Shown: positions 52,323-62,938 of the stretch, piece by piece | How positions within the stretch are numbered: position 1 is the stretch's first letter | How the letters are laid out: every line of letters begins with the position of its first letter | Assembly: GCA_902706205.1 (NCBI GenBank) | Contig: CACSKA010000005.1 | Coordinates: 124,001 to 188,000 of the forward strand | DNA from: Chryseobacterium sp. 18061 | GTDB lineage: Bacteria; Pseudomonadota; Gammaproteobacteria; Enterobacterales; Enterobacteriaceae | Reading direction: 5' to 3' | DNA: 64,000 bases | The notes under the pieces: generated by a model | What the model was told of the DNA's origin: nothing | What the model saw: the letters and a program-made list of their open reading frames with translations, nothing else | The model's database searches: none | Translations under genes and position numbers: made by a program

Positions 52323-52850
52323 TCAGTACGCCAGAGCCGTTCGGCGACGTTTCTCCGCATTGAGCTTGTCCAGCGCCGTACGGTCGATGCAGGTCAATGC
52401 AAACGTCGGACACACCGCCACGCAAGCCGGGCCGTCAACGCGGGTATGGCAGAGGTCACATTTGTTGGCTTCGGCTTTTTCCACTTTAACCCTCATGCCG
52501 AATCCGCTGGTGCGCACCACCGGACGAACGACGACTTCCATCGCCCCGTAAGGACAGGCCACGACGCAGGTTTTACAGCCGATACAGCGTTCTTGCATCA
52601 CATGCACGAAACCGTTTTCACGGGCGATGGCCCCGTTAGGGCAGACATTGGCGCACGGCGCGTCCTCGCACTGGCGACAGGCGGTTGCCGTAGAAAGGTT
52701 CACCCCTTTGACAACGTGAATACGGGGCAGGAACGTTTGTGGCGTCAGCGCCGCACAGTCCTGATCTTGCTGATGGGCGACAGCGCAGGCCACTTCGCAC
52801 GTACGGCAGCCAATACATTTGCTCGCTTCCGCGATGATGAAACGGTTCAT
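52323..52850 (-). CDS. hydN: Electron-transfer ferredoxin HydN
   Basis: 175 residues with four [4Fe-4S] cysteine motifs: [57 protein letters not shown]. HydN supports formate dehydrogenase H activity of formate hydrogenlyase. First gene of hydN-hypF-NiCoT; in E. coli hydN-hypF is FhlA/sigma-54 dependent. No sigma-54 site was clear upstream in this window. Confidence 0.95.
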   Translation of the reverse strand: MNRFIIAEASKCIGCRTCEVACAVAHQQDQDCAALTPQTFLPRIHVVKGVNLSTATACRQCEDAPCANVCPNGAIARENGFVHVMQERCIGCKTCVVACPYGAMEVVVRPVVRTSGFGMRVKVEKAEANKCDLCHTRVDGPACVAVCPTFALTCIDRTALDKLNAEKRRRTALAY

Positions 52851-52982
52851 CCACTTCTCCAGCCTTAGACGTTAAGCCGGGGATATGCATTTTCCGCGCC
52901 ATTATTAAAATGACTATTTATCAATGAATTAAAGATTAAGACATCTGTCATCGACATTAATGACGACGACAGATGACAGGCA

Positions 52983-54005
52983 TCAGGCGTGAGGACCAGG
53001 AATAACGGAATCACGCAGCATCAGTTCGCCGGGGAAGGATTGTTGTAGATGAAACTCACCGCCGTCGAGCATACAAATCAAGCGGTTGATGGTCTCTTCG
53101 ATCATCTCGGTCACCGGGATTTTGACACTGGACAGGGCCGGAACGATGTAAGGCGCGAGGGCAATATCGTCAAAGCCAATCACCGATACCTGCTCTGGCA
53201 CGCGCAAACCCGCAGTATTGAGCTGCTTGATGGCCCCGATGGCCATATCGTCGTTGCTCGCTACCAGTGCACTGAACGTAATCCCGCGAGCCAACAGCGT
53301 TTCGATGCCTGTCGCACCGGTGGCAGGCGTCCATTTACCTTCTGCAATCCACGCGTCTCGCACTGGAATGTCGTTGTGCTCCAGGGCCGCTTTGTAGCCT
53401 GCAAGGCGTTCAATCCCGGTCGGCGAATCGAGTGAGCCGGTAATGAACGCGATATCGCGATGGCCCATCGCAATCAGCCGCTCAACCGCCGCCTGGCTGG
53501 AGGCTTTTTGATCCGACCATACGCAGTGGCTGGCGTTGCCGCGCAGTCGGCGATTCAACACCATAATCGGCCGATCGTGATCGTGGATGATCGCATCCAT
53601 CTCATCCGGCGTCAGAAAACGCGGGTAGATGATGATCGCGTCGCAGCGCAGATCGAGCAGATACTGGATCGCCGCCCGCTCCTCTTCTGCGCTGTGTTTG
53701 CCATCTGCCAGGATCAGCTGTCGGCCCTGATCTTCGGTCAGACGCGCGGCGTGAAACAACAGCTCACTGAAGTAGACGCCGTGATACAGGGTGTTAGTCA
53801 CCACCAGGCCCAGTGTCTGGCTTTTTTTGGTTGCCAGATTGCGCGCCAGCAAATTCGGGCGATACCCGCTTTCGCCGATCGCCTGATACACACGGTCTTT
53901 GGTTTCCTGGCTGACGTAGCCATTTCCCGACAGCACGCGGGATACGGTGGCTTTCGACACGCCAGCGCGCTTCGCCACTTCCAGCATCGTTGCCATGTTG
54001 CTCAT
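52983..54005 (-). CDS. ascG: LacI-family repressor AscG
   Basis: Represses the divergent ascFB beta-glucoside genes. 340 residues (E. coli 336): LacI helix-turn-helix EVAKRAGVSKATVSRVLSGNGYVS at residues 8-31 and a periplasmic-binding-protein-like sensor (TLGLVVTNTLYHGVYFSELL; IGFDDIALAPY). The first ATG adds three residues compared with the usual MxTMLEV start; ATG 53996 is an alternative. Confidence 0.94.
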   Translation of the reverse strand: MSNMATMLEVAKRAGVSKATVSRVLSGNGYVSQETKDRVYQAIGESGYRPNLLARNLATKKSQTLGLVVTNTLYHGVYFSELLFHAARLTEDQGRQLILADGKHSAEEERAAIQYLLDLRCDAIIIYPRFLTPDEMDAIIHDHDRPIMVLNRRLRGNASHCVWSDQKASSQAAVERLIAMGHRDIAFITGSLDSPTGIERLAGYKAALEHNDIPVRDAWIAEGKWTPATGATGIETLLARGITFSALVASNDDMAIGAIKQLNTAGLRVPEQVSVIGFDDIALAPYIVPALSSVKIPVTEMIEETINRLICMLDGGEFHLQQSFPGELMLRDSVIPGPHA

Positions 54006-54069
54006 CCGTCTGAAAAAAGTGCTGGCAGTGTACTTCAGCCTAAGACGATTTTCAGCAATGGCGATTTGA

Positions 54070-54085
54070 AGTGATCAACTTCACG
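54070..54085. promoter_or_regulatory. CRP site in the ascG-ascF intergenic region
   Basis: AGTGATCAACTTCACG matches TGTGA-N6-TCACA with GTGA and TCAC both intact. It lies about 60 bases upstream of the AscG operator and 110 bases upstream of ascF. Confidence 0.65.
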
Positions 54086-54143
54086 AAAACGAAATAGATC
54101 GCCACTCAGTATTGTTTCAACAATCCGATCTCTTCATGATTTT

Positions 54144-54160
54144 GTGGAACCGGTTTCCTA
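54144..54160. promoter_or_regulatory. AscG operator
   Basis: GTGGAACCGGTTTCCTA, with core palindrome AACCGGTT (54148-54155), resembles the LacI/GalR-family operator TGAAACCGGTTTCA known upstream of E. coli ascF. Positioned 36 bases before ascF. Confidence 0.75.
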
Positions 54161-54195
54161 TACAAATTTTAATCACAATAAGATGGATTGACCCG

Positions 54196-55665
54196 ATGCC
54201 GAAAAATTATGCCGCGCTGGCCCACGATGTGGTGGCCGCACTGGGCGGCGCTAATAACATCACCGCCGCGACCCACTGCATGACCCGTCTGCGCTTTGTG
54301 CTCAACGATCCGACGCTTGCCGACGCCGCCACGCTGAAAGCACTCAATGGCGTGCTGGGCGTGGTGCGCAGCGATAATCAGTGCCAGGTGATCATCGGCA
54401 ACACCGTTTCTCAGGCCTACAAAGAAGTGATGAATCTGCTGCCGGGTAACCTGCAATCTGCCGTGGAACAGGGGCCGCAGAAGCTGACCTTACGCCGTAT
54501 CGGAGCGGGTATTCTGGATGCGCTGATCGGCACCATGTCGCCGCTGATCCCGGCGATCATCGGCGGCTCAATGGTGAAACTGCTGGCGATGGTGCTGGAG
54601 ATGTCCGGCGTGCTGACCAAAGGCGCGCCGACGTTGACTATTTTGACAGTGATTGGCGATGGCGCGTTCTTCTTCCTGCCGCTGATGGTCGCCGCTTCTG
54701 CCGCAGTGAAGTTCAAAACAAACATGTCGCTGGCGATAGCCATTGCTGGCGTACTGGTTCACCCGAGCTTTATTGAGCTGATGGCGAAAGCCGCCCAGGG
54801 CGAACACGTTGAGTTCGCATTCATTCCGGTGACGGCGGTGAAATACACCTACACGGTGATTCCGGCGCTGGTGATGACCTGGTGCCTGTCCTATATCGAG
54901 GGCTGGGTCGACAAAATCACGCCTGCGGTCACAAAAAACTTCCTCAAGCCAATGCTGATTGTGCTGATTGCCGCTCCGCTGGCTATCCTGTTGATTGGTC
55001 CGATTGGCATCTGGATCGGCAGCGGCATTTCCGCAGTGGTGTATACCGTTCACGGCTATCTTGGCTGGCTGTCAGTGGCGATTATGGGCGCGCTGTGGCC
55101 GCTGCTGGTGATGACCGGGATGCACCGCGTGTTCACCCCTACCATCATTCAGACCATTGCCACCACCGGTAAAGAAGCGATGGTCATGCCGTCTGAGATT
55201 GGCGCCAATCTGTCACTCGGCGGCTCATCGTTGGCAGTGGCATGGAAAACCAAAAACCCGGAACTGCGCCAAACTGCGCTGGCCGCAGCAGCCTCCGCGA
55301 TTCTGGCGGGCATTTCAGAACCGGCGCTATACGGCGTGGCGATTCGCCTGAAACGTCCACTGATAGCAAGCCTGATAAGCGGTTTCATCTGCGGTGCCAT
55401 TGCGGGTATCGCGGGCCTGGCGAGTCATTCGATGGCCGCTCCAGGACTGTTTACCAGCGTACAGTTCTTTGACCCCGCCAACCCGATGACCATCGTCTGG
55501 GTGTTTGGCGTGATGGCGCTGGCAGTCGTGCTCTCCTTCGTGCTGACACTGCTGCTGGGCTTTGAAGATATTCCGGTGGAAGAAATCCCTGCTGTGGACG
55601 GTGCCGAACAGGCGCGCAAAGCGCAAGGCATCACCGCAACCGTTCAACCCTTACAAGCGAGGTAA
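54196..55665 (+). CDS. ascF: Beta-glucoside PTS permease AscF (EIIBC)
   Basis: Imports and phosphorylates aryl-beta-glucosides such as arbutin, salicin and cellobiose. 489 residues: EIIB domain with the phosphocysteine in THCMTRLRF near residue 27, then an EIIC domain with about ten hydrophobic segments (VMTGMHRVFTPTIIQTIA, and ISEPALYGVAIRLKRP). No EIIA domain, so a separate EIIA-Glc (Crr) must supply phosphate. I start at ATG 54196, matching E. coli MxKNYAAL. Confidence 0.95.
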   Translation: MPKNYAALAHDVVAALGGANNITAATHCMTRLRFVLNDPTLADAATLKALNGVLGVVRSDNQCQVIIGNTVSQAYKEVMNLLPGNLQSAVEQGPQKLTLRRIGAGILDALIGTMSPLIPAIIGGSMVKLLAMVLEMSGVLTKGAPTLTILTVIGDGAFFFLPLMVAASAAVKFKTNMSLAIAIAGVLVHPSFIELMAKAAQGEHVEFAFIPVTAVKYTYTVIPALVMTWCLSYIEGWVDKITPAVTKNFLKPMLIVLIAAPLAILLIGPIGIWIGSGISAVVYTVHGYLGWLSVAIMGALWPLLVMTGMHRVFTPTIIQTIATTGKEAMVMPSEIGANLSLGGSSLAVAWKTKNPELRQTALAAAASAILAGISEPALYGVAIRLKRPLIASLISGFICGAIAGIAGLASHSMAAPGLFTSVQFFDPANPMTIVWVFGVMALAVVLSFVLTLLLGFEDIPVEEIPAVDGAEQARKAQGITATVQPLQAR

Positions 55666-57087
<1,422 letters not shown>

Positions 57088-57093
57088 AACAGT

Positions 57094-57120
57094 GCCCGGT
57101 GGCGCTAACGCTTACCGGGC
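57094..57120. repeat. REP-like palindrome / terminator after ascB
   Basis: GCCCGGT (57094-57100) and ACCGGGC (57114-57120) with the inner GGCGCTAACGCTT, a typical enterobacterial REP unit, between the convergent ascB and hycI. May protect 3' ends of both mRNAs. Confidence 0.7.
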
Positions 57121-57130
57121 CAACGCTTCA

Positions 57131-57586
57131 TTACAACCGCTCAAACCCGCCATCACCGACCCACCCTTCCAGCCGCTGATACACCACCTCCGTCGCCGCT
57201 TTCACTTTCTCGGTCATCGGATAATAGAAGCCAACAATATCCGGCTGAATGCCGAGGAATATCACCTCGCCCGCATCCTCTTTCAACTGTTCAATCAGAT
57301 AGTTGAGCGGCATATTGTGGGTAGTCATCAGAAACATCTCGGCAATATCGTCAGGATCGACAATACGTATCTCGCCTGGCTCCAGCCCCATGTCGGTGGC
57401 ATCGACAATCAACAAGCATTCCGGCTTCATTTCGCGAATCGCCGCCACTTCCCTTTCCGGCGCGCTGCCACCGTCCAGTACCTGCCAGTCACCTTTTGGC
57501 GCTGCGGCACACATTTCCGCGAGCAGCGGTCCGGCGCCGTCGTCGCCCATCATGCTGTTGCCGACACACAGTAATACGTTGGACAC
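57131..57586 (-). CDS. hycI: Hydrogenase maturation protease HycI
   Basis: Nickel-dependent endopeptidase that removes the C-terminal extension of the hydrogenase large subunit; E. coli HycI matures HycE. 151 residues. Nickel-site motifs are visible: VGNSMMGDDG, the Asp of DATDMG and the His of TTHNMPLNYL. The GTG at 57586 has GGGAGA 6 bases upstream and gives VSNVLLCVGNS as the N-terminus; an ATG at 57640 would add 18 unlikely residues. Its only large-subunit candidate nearby is HyfG, whose C-terminus carries an extension. Confidence 0.9.
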   Translation of the reverse strand: MSNVLLCVGNSMMGDDGAGPLLAEMCAAAPKGDWQVLDGGSAPEREVAAIREMKPECLLIVDATDMGLEPGEIRIVDPDDIAEMFLMTTHNMPLNYLIEQLKEDAGEVIFLGIQPDIVGFYYPMTEKVKAATEVVYQRLEGWVGDGGFERL

Positions 57587-57687
57587 GCTTTTCTCCCAAT
57601 AAAAAATGGTCTGAATGAGCAAACTACCCATTGATATCAACGAATGATCCTAAGGGGGTATCTTATATTGCACGCAGCCCAAAAATA

Positions 57688-59451
57688 ATGATCTCAAATA
57701 GCATTGCAGACGCATCCCAACGCGCTGCAATTTTCCGAAAACAGGCTGAAACGATGAATGATGTAAAGAAATTGAGTGGCAAGAAAATAAGAACCATTCC
57801 CATTTCAAATACGGAATGGAATAATCAATTGATTGCCATGATCAATTCTGGAGTTGATCCTGAATTACTGGAATTCTTTCATCAGTTAAAAGACGAACGC
57901 GATGAATACCGCATTTTGGTGGATATCACCAACTCGGTTCTGGCACACCTCGACCGGGAAGGTCTGGTCAGCGCCATCGCCCAGGACATTCACCGTTTCT
58001 TCGCTATTCCCTGCGTATCGATTGCCTTCTTCGATGCTGAAACGACAGACGCTCTTCCGGTAACTGCCTGCAACTGGCAGCCTGACGGCCATCATTATTG
58101 CCAACAAACAACCTACCCGATTGCCCTGAGCGTGCTGAAAAGTGTGCTGGATAACGGCCAGCCTCAGGCCGTAGCATTGCACGAAAACCTGCGCGACCCG
58201 CTGTTGCAGGATTTATTTTCTGCAGGGATGCAGGCCGCGCTGCTTCTGCCGCTAACCTTTAATACACACGCACCCGGAATATTCATTCTCGCGCATACCG
58301 ATGCAAGCGCGTTTACTCCGGCAGTCTGTTCGCTGTTGGGTCAAATTGCGTCGCGCATCAGTATTGCAGTGGATAATGCCAACGCCTGGAATGAAATTAC
58401 CCGGCTAAAAGATTCGTTAAAACAAGAAAATATCTGGCTTAACGAGCAGCTGCAAAATGTCGAAAGCCTGAATGATATTATTTTCCAGAGCGTGGCGATG
58501 AAAAACCTGCTGCGTCAGGTGGAAATGGTGGCGACCAGTGACAGCACCGTGCTGCTACTCGGCGAAACCGGAACCGGGAAAGAGCTTATCGCCCGCGCCA
58601 TTCACAAACTTAGCCAGCGTAACAGCCATCCGCTGATCAAAATGAACTGCGCCGCCATTCCGGCGAGCCTGCTGGAAAGCGACCTGTTCGGTCATGAGAA
58701 AGGGGCTTTTACCGGAGCCACTAATACGCACATCGGCCGTTTTGAAATGGCCGACGGTGGCACGCTGTTCCTCGATGAAATTGGCGATATGCCGCTCGAA
58801 CTCCAGCCAAAACTGCTGCGCGTGCTGCAAGAGCGTGAAGTGGAACGCCTTGGCGGCAGCAAAGTTATTCCGGTAAACGTCCGAATGATCGCGGCCACCA
58901 ACCGCGATTTGCATGAGATGGTTCAGGAACGCGCTTTTCGCAGTGACCTGTTCTATCGCCTGAACGTCTTCCCGATTGTGATCCCGCCACTGCGTGAACG
59001 GCCAGAAGATATCCCGCTGCTCGCCACCTGGTTCACTCAGAAGCTGGCGGCGCGGATGAACAAAAATATTGATACCATTCCCGCTGCATCACTTCAGGCG
59101 CTGTGCCAGTATCCGTGGCCGGGCAACGTGCGTGAATTGCAAAACGTGATTGAACGTGCGGTGATCCTCACCCAAGGCAACACGCTGAATTTGCAGCTCA
59201 ACGATTTGAAAATGCCATCGTCGACGGCGCAGACAACCCGCGTTCAGGTCGCCACCATCAAACTGCCGCCAATGTTTAACCCGCAAACTCCGGAAACGGA
59301 TGAGGGAGAACGGGAACGGATAATCCTGGCATTGCGGGAAACCAACGGGATTGTCGCGGGGCCAAAAGGAGCGGCGCAGAAACTGGGGCTGAAGCGAACG
59401 ACGCTGCTGTCGAGAATGCAGCGCCTGGGGATCAACACACGGGATCTGTAA
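57688..59451 (+). CDS. HyfR/FhlA-like sigma-54-dependent activator
   Basis: 587 residues from ATG 57688. One GAF domain at about 60-235 ([33 protein letters not shown]), a linker coiled coil, an AAA+ domain with Walker A GETGTGKE, the sigma-54 loop GAFTGA and Walker [10 protein letters not shown], and a Fis-type HTH with [25 protein letters not shown]. It resembles HyfR closely in the last 380 residues but lacks the N-terminal about 80 residues of E. coli HyfR. It is inverted relative to the hyf genes and convergent with hyfJ (18 bases). Start uncertain: ATG 57754 is an alternative. It is probably the formate-responsive activator of the hyf operon. Confidence 0.85.
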   Translation: MISNSIADASQRAAIFRKQAETMNDVKKLSGKKIRTIPISNTEWNNQLIAMINSGVDPELLEFFHQLKDERDEYRILVDITNSVLAHLDREGLVSAIAQDIHRFFAIPCVSIAFFDAETTDALPVTACNWQPDGHHYCQQTTYPIALSVLKSVLDNGQPQAVALHENLRDPLLQDLFSAGMQAALLLPLTFNTHAPGIFILAHTDASAFTPAVCSLLGQIASRISIAVDNANAWNEITRLKDSLKQENIWLNEQLQNVESLNDIIFQSVAMKNLLRQVEMVATSDSTVLLLGETGTGKELIARAIHKLSQRNSHPLIKMNCAAIPASLLESDLFGHEKGAFTGATNTHIGRFEMADGGTLFLDEIGDMPLELQPKLLRVLQEREVERLGGSKVIPVNVRMIAATNRDLHEMVQERAFRSDLFYRLNVFPIVIPPLRERPEDIPLLATWFTQKLAARMNKNIDTIPAASLQALCQYPWPGNVRELQNVIERAVILTQGNTLNLQLNDLKMPSSTAQTTRVQVATIKLPPMFNPQTPETDEGERERIILALRETNGIVAGPKGAAQKLGLKRTTLLSRMQRLGINTRDL

Positions 59452-59469
59452 CAGCCTCCCGCGCGGTGA

Positions 59470-59883
59470 TTACGCCAGCTGGCGTTTGACGATCAGATAG
59501 ATAGCCGGTTCACGTTCGATCTCAGCCAGCAGTTCAATCAACCGCAGGCTCCAGCTTTTATAAGGCTCATCGCCACTAATGCTCAGCGCCGACAGCGCAT
59601 TGGCCAGCAGCGACGTGTGAGTGGAATCAATGGTGATTTCCCCAAACGTCAGCAGGCCACGCAGTTTACGCCGCGCATCGCCCACTGGTAACTGTTTCAG
59701 CCATTCCGTGTAGCCTTCCAGCGGGCATTCCAGCTCCGTTTTCAGACAGTCGATCATGCCGACGTGATGGCCGATTGCCAGCGAGTAATACATGACCTGC
59801 TGGCTTTCAGCGGGCATGTCTTCGTCGCTGTCGACGAACTTCTGACGCAGCGACCAGAACGTCACTTTTCCGATGTCGTTCAC
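59470..59883 (-). CDS. hyfJ: Formate hydrogenlyase assembly protein HyfJ (HycH family)
   Basis: 137 residues of the HycH/HyfJ family, cytosolic proteins that help assemble the formate hydrogenlyase large subunit. The conserved centre [18 protein letters not shown] is visible, with FGEITID and a C-terminal [12 protein letters not shown]. HyfJ is chosen over HycH from its place behind the hyfI/H/G genes. Overlaps hyfI by 4 bases. Confidence 0.85.
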   Translation of the reverse strand: MNDIGKVTFWSLRQKFVDSDEDMPAESQQVMYYSLAIGHHVGMIDCLKTELECPLEGYTEWLKQLPVGDARRKLRGLLTFGEITIDSTHTSLLANALSALSISGDEPYKSWSLRLIELLAEIEREPAIYLIVKRQLA

Positions 59884-60647
59884 GCCATCACCTCCCCGGC
59901 AATCACCGCCATCAGTGCGTTCACAATCTCAGTCAGCCGCGGATCGTTCTCTTTCCGTAGCCAGACGGAGACATCATGCGCCGCTTGCTGCGGCTGCTTA
60001 TGCTGAATGAGCGACAGCAGACTCAAGCTGATATCCCCCCCCTGCCGATAACCCGCCATCCTTCGCGCTTCACGCTCAACGGACACCCGCAACTGCAGCG
60101 GGACATCAGGCAGGATCAGCGCCGGTTTTTCACTTTCGCCCTGCACGTGTTCAACGCCTTTCAGCTTTTGGTCCAGCAAACCGAGCGCCACGGCAAACCC
60201 GTGGATCGTCGCCGCAGGCGTTGGCGGACAACCAGGGATCCACACATCAACCGGCACAATCGTATCGCTGCCTCCCCAGACGCAGTAGAGATCGTGGAAG
60301 ATCCCTCCACCGACGCCACACGCTCCATAGGAAATACAGATTTTCGGATCCGGTGCCGATTCATAGGCTCGCAGCGCCGGAACGCGCATCGCACGGGTCA
60401 CCGCCCCGGTGAACAGCAAAATATCGGCATGACGCGGGGAAGCCACCACTTTGATACCAAAACGCTCGGCATCGAACACCGGGGTGATCGCCGAGAAAAT
60501 CTCGATCTCGCAGCCGTTGCAGCCACCGCAATCAACGCGATACACGTAAGCTGAACGCTTGATGTCTTTCAGCAGGGTCTGCTTCATGCGCGCCGCACCG
60601 TTTGCCAGCGTTATCGGCTGGCTGGCGTGATGATTAAACTCGCTCAT
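59880..60647 (-). CDS. hyfI: Hydrogenase-4 small subunit HyfI
   Basis: 255 residues; [NiFe] hydrogenase small subunit related to NuoB that carries the proximal [4Fe-4S] cluster: [13 protein letters not shown] and PGCPP motifs. [26 protein letters not shown] start matches HyfI ([16 protein letters not shown]). ATG 60647 has GGAG 9 bases upstream and overlaps the hyfH end by 14 bases. Electrons pass from HyfH to this cluster and then to the Ni-Fe site of HyfG. Confidence 0.93.
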   Translation of the reverse strand: MSEFNHHASQPITLANGAARMKQTLLKDIKRSAYVYRVDCGGCNGCEIEIFSAITPVFDAERFGIKVVASPRHADILLFTGAVTRAMRVPALRAYESAPDPKICISYGACGVGGGIFHDLYCVWGGSDTIVPVDVWIPGCPPTPAATIHGFAVALGLLDQKLKGVEHVQGESEKPALILPDVPLQLRVSVEREARRMAGYRQGGDISLSLLSLIQHKQPQQAAHDVSVWLRKENDPRLTEIVNALMAVIAGEVMA

Positions 60648-61194
60648 TGCTTTTCTCCGCACCGATTGAACTGAATATCTGACGATCGTGCTGGCTCAAC
60701 GTCCGCTGGCGTTTGCACGCTGGGCAGGTCGTAAACTGCGTGCCCATGCCTGCCAGCGCCTCGTCGCTCACGCCGGACTGCCGCAGCAGTTCAACCGCAT
60801 ACTGGGCCGATTTCTCCGGGGTGAACGGCAGCGTGCACACTTCGCAGTGCTGCAAGCGAAACACCGCTTTGACGTACAAATCAGCTTTGTTCGTCACTGC
60901 CAGTTCGAAGTCATTGGTCAGGCGGATCGCCTTCGTCGGGCACACTTCTTCGCAGCGACCACAGAAAATGCAGCGCCCGATGAACAACTGCCAAATTCGC
61001 TCGTTGCTTTCCGGATGCGTTTCCATCGTCAGCGCATTCGCCGGACACGCCATGGTACACGCCGCGCAGGCAATACACTGCTGTGGGTCAAGCTCCGGCC
61101 TGCCGCGAAAATCGGGGCTGATGTCCAGCGGTGCAAACGGGTATTTAACCGTCGGTTCGCCCGCTTTCAGGATAGTTTTAAACAGTTTCAGCAT
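60634..61194 (-). CDS. hyfH: Hydrogenase-4 ferredoxin-like subunit HyfH
   Basis: 186 residues with two [4Fe-4S] motifs, [12 protein letters not shown] and [12 protein letters not shown] (NuoI-like), plus two CxxC pairs near the C-terminus (CEVC, CPAC). The start [12 protein letters not shown]...VKYPFAPL is that of HyfH rather than HycF. Links the formate dehydrogenase arm to the hydrogenase small subunit. Located 10 bases after hyfG. Confidence 0.92.
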   Translation of the reverse strand: MLKLFKTILKAGEPTVKYPFAPLDISPDFRGRPELDPQQCIACAACTMACPANALTMETHPESNERIWQLFIGRCIFCGRCEEVCPTKAIRLTNDFELAVTNKADLYVKAVFRLQHCEVCTLPFTPEKSAQYAVELLRQSGVSDEALAGMGTQFTTCPACKRQRTLSQHDRQIFSSIGAEKSNERV

Positions 61195-61204
61195 CGTTTA
61201 ATCC

Positions 61205-62938
61205 TTACTTGATCGGCGAGTGTTTACGCTCAATGCTGTAGCGTTCGATCTCTTTGTACGGCACGGTAGTGGACTTACGTTTGCGAACATCCACCAGCGT
61301 GACGCGGTCGGTGCAGGAGTAGCAGGGATCGAGGCTGCCGATGATCAGCGGCGCATCAGAGATGGTATTCCCGCGCAGCATGTAGCGCAGCACCGGCCAG
61401 TTAGCATAAGTCGCCGCGCGGCAACGCCAGCGGAACAACTTCTGGTTATCACCGAGCATGCTCCAGTGCACGTCTTCCCCGCGCGGAGCTTCTACGTAAC
61501 CGAGCGCAAATTTGTTCGGCTGATAGGTGAAACCTTCGGTCAGCAGCGGGCCGTTACCCATGGTATCCAGCGCATATTCAATCATCGCCAGCGAGTCGAA
61601 CGTCTCTTTCACGCGCACCATCACGCGGGAGAATACGTCGCCGCCATCATAGGCAAACAGGGTTTTCGGCAGATTGCCGTAATCAGAATACGGGTGGTCA
61701 AAACGCATATCGCGTTTGAAACCACTGCCACGGATCAGCGGGCCAACCGGGCTGTAATCGCGCGCTACCTGGCGGTCGAGAATGCCGACCCCTTGCGTAC
61801 GCTGGGCGATGTTCGGGGTGGACAACAGCATGTCGACCAGCTGCGTCACTTCCGCACGCATCTCGCGCACCAGCTGGATGGTTTTAATGCGCTGCTCTTT
61901 CAGGATATCTCGACGAATACCACCGATCAGATTTAGACCGTAGGTTTTACGTGAGCCGGTTAAGAGCTCTGCCATTTGCATGGATTTTTCACGCACGCGG
62001 AAAAACTGCATGAAGCCGGTATCAAACCCGACAAAGTGGCTCGACAGGCCAATGTTCAGCAGGTGGCTGTGCAGGCGTTCCACTTCCAGCAGAATGGAAC
62101 GAATAGTGTGTGCACGCTGTGGCACCACTATGCCCAGAGCATTTTCCACCGAGGTGGTGTAAGCCACGCTGTGCGCAAACCCGCAGATGCCGCACACACG
62201 GTCAGACAGGAACGTCACTTCGTTGTAGCCCATGCGGGTTTCGGCCAACTTTTCCATGCCGCGATGCACATAGAACAGTCGGTAGTCGGCATCCACAATG
62301 GTTTCGCCGTCTACAAACAGGCGGAAGTGGCCCGGTTCATCCGAGGTAATGTGCATCGGGCCAATAGGCACCACGCGCGCTTTGCTGTCGCCATCGTTGA
62401 TGAATGGATAGGTTTCCGTTTCGGTGGTCGGCGCCGGGCGCTGGCGATAGTCCATGGCATCTTTGCGCAGCGGGTACATGTCGTCAGGCCAGTCATCTGG
62501 CAGCACCAGGCGGCGCTCGTCCGGCAGGCCAATCGGTTTCAGGCCATACATATCGCGAATTTCACGCTCACCCCATACCGCCGCTGGAACACGCGGGGTA
62601 ACGGACGGGAACTCAAGCGAGTGATCGACCAGGCCTTTCACCACCACCCAGCACTTCTCGCCTTCTTCCATCGACATCGCGTAGTAGACTGCGAAATGAC
62701 CGTTGAGCGTGCGCTCATCATTGCCAAACAGCACCGGCAGCCAGCCGCCGCAGCCGTAATAGAGAAATTCAACGATTTCAGGTAGATGACCAATTTTGAC
62801 GGTGATGGTCACCTGATCGTTCGTCTGACGCTCTTCGTCGAGCACCGCGCCGGGAAATTTCTCCCGCACAGCCGCCAGATAACCCAAACCGCGTACATCG
62901 CCCTGCGCGAGGCCGTTCATATATTGTTGATAACTCAC
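61205..62938 (-). CDS. hyfG: Hydrogenase-4 large subunit HyfG
   Basis: Catalytic [NiFe] subunit, 577 residues. N-terminal NuoC-like part ([29 protein letters not shown]) fused to a NuoD-like hydrogenase part. Nickel-ligand motifs are [11 protein letters not shown] and DPCYSCTDR, followed by about 35 residues that are the likely protease-cleaved extension. The N-terminus ([20 protein letters not shown]) differs from E. coli HyfG. The start GTG at 62938 overlaps the hyfF stop (GTGA), with GGAG 8 bases upstream; ATG 62920 is an alternative. Confidence 0.94.
   Translation of the reverse strand: MSYQQYMNGLAQGDVRGLGYLAAVREKFPGAVLDEERQTNDQVTITVKIGHLPEIVEFLYYGCGGWLPVLFGNDERTLNGHFAVYYAMSMEEGEKCWVVVKGLVDHSLEFPSVTPRVPAAVWGEREIRDMYGLKPIGLPDERRLVLPDDWPDDMYPLRKDAMDYRQRPAPTTETETYPFINDGDSKARVVPIGPMHITSDEPGHFRLFVDGETIVDADYRLFYVHRGMEKLAETRMGYNEVTFLSDRVCGICGFAHSVAYTTSVENALGIVVPQRAHTIRSILLEVERLHSHLLNIGLSSHFVGFDTGFMQFFRVREKSMQMAELLTGSRKTYGLNLIGGIRRDILKEQRIKTIQLVREMRAEVTQLVDMLLSTPNIAQRTQGVGILDRQVARDYSPVGPLIRGSGFKRDMRFDHPYSDYGNLPKTLFAYDGGDVFSRVMVRVKETFDSLAMIEYALDTMGNGPLLTEGFTYQPNKFALGYVEAPRGEDVHWSMLGDNQKLFRWRCRAATYANWPVLRYMLRGNTISDAPLIIGSLDPCYSCTDRVTLVDVRKRKSTTVPYKEIERYSIERKHSPIK

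Noticed and set aside
57587..57690. Possible sigma-54 promoter between hycI and the HyfR-like gene
   Set aside because: GG and GC dinucleotides occur (GGGGGTATCTTATATTGCA) but the spacing is 11 instead of 10 bases and the flanking TGGCAC consensus is absent.
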